Positions 5,427-5,442 of a DNA stretch of 5,442 nucleotides are shown here, piece after piece (the stretch's first letter is position 1; each line of letters opens with the position of its first letter). The position numbers and the translations under genes are program-made. A model generated the notes under the pieces. That model did no database searches. It was not told where the DNA came from and saw nothing but the letters and a program-made list of their open reading frames with translations. The stretch covers positions 1 through 5,442 of the forward strand of contig SLHU01000198.1 in NCBI GenBank assembly GCA_007135995.1, given 5' to 3'. Source of the DNA: Clostridiales bacterium. Its GTDB lineage: Bacteria; Bacillota; Clostridia; Saccharofermentanales; UBA5734.

Positions 5427-5442
5427 ATTGCATATTGTGAAA

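Noticed and set aside
5159..5440. A 93-codon plus-strand frame opposite the start of the binding-protein gene
   Set aside because: It is antisense to the signal peptide and N-terminal domain of an intact lipoprotein, and no family is recognisable in it.
1..5442. CRISPR arrays, tRNA or rRNA genes, insertion-sequence transposases, toxin-antitoxin or phage defence genes
   Set aside because: None seen. The only repeats are the two 77-bp units, and all substantial coding space is accounted for by the five genes.

Overview
The window has four recognisable genes plus the start of a fifth. I infer a low- to mid-GC Gram-positive anaerobe, most likely a clostridial Firmicute. The reasons are a Cys-anchored substrate-binding lipoprotein, strong AGGAG/GGAGG ribosome binding sites, a TTG start, and a Cys-rich PocR-type sensor domain of a kind common in Clostridia. 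No rRNA or other taxonomic marker is present, so this placement is tentative.

Layout. Positions 1-260 (minus strand) hold the first 86 residues of a PocR-domain regulator that runs off the left edge. A 272-bp divergent intergenic region follows. It carries a ribosome binding site and a possible promoter for the regulator, a hairpin (402-425), and a perfect 7-bp inverted repeat matching TGTGA-N6-TCACA (496-513) just upstream of the next gene. At 533-1768 (plus strand) lies a mannitol-1-phosphate dehydrogenase (MtlD)-family enzyme. The 189 bp between it and the convergent operon are mostly two copies of a 77-bp GC-rich palindromic repeat, which also contain terminator-like hairpins. From 5415 back to 1958 (minus strand) runs a compact ABC importer operon: a family 5 substrate-binding lipoprotein, then a DppB/OppB-type permease, then a DppC/OppC-type permease, with gaps of 24 and 38 bp.

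How the parts may work together. The three transporter genes encode the binding and membrane parts of a peptide/nickel-type importer. The ATPases are not downstream, because the operon ends against the repeats, so they must lie upstream of the right edge or elsewhere. The divergent PocR regulator and MtlD-family enzyme suggest control of polyol or sugar-phosphate metabolism by a small-molecule sensor, which is inference from layout. The transporter and dehydrogenase converge and need not be related in function.

Nothing here amounts to a clearly new system. The points most worth a second look are the paired palindromic repeats with variation confined to a T-tract, the CRP/FNR-like palindrome in front of a gene with no visible Shine-Dalgarno sequence, and the unusual NMGH catalytic motif of the dehydrogenase.
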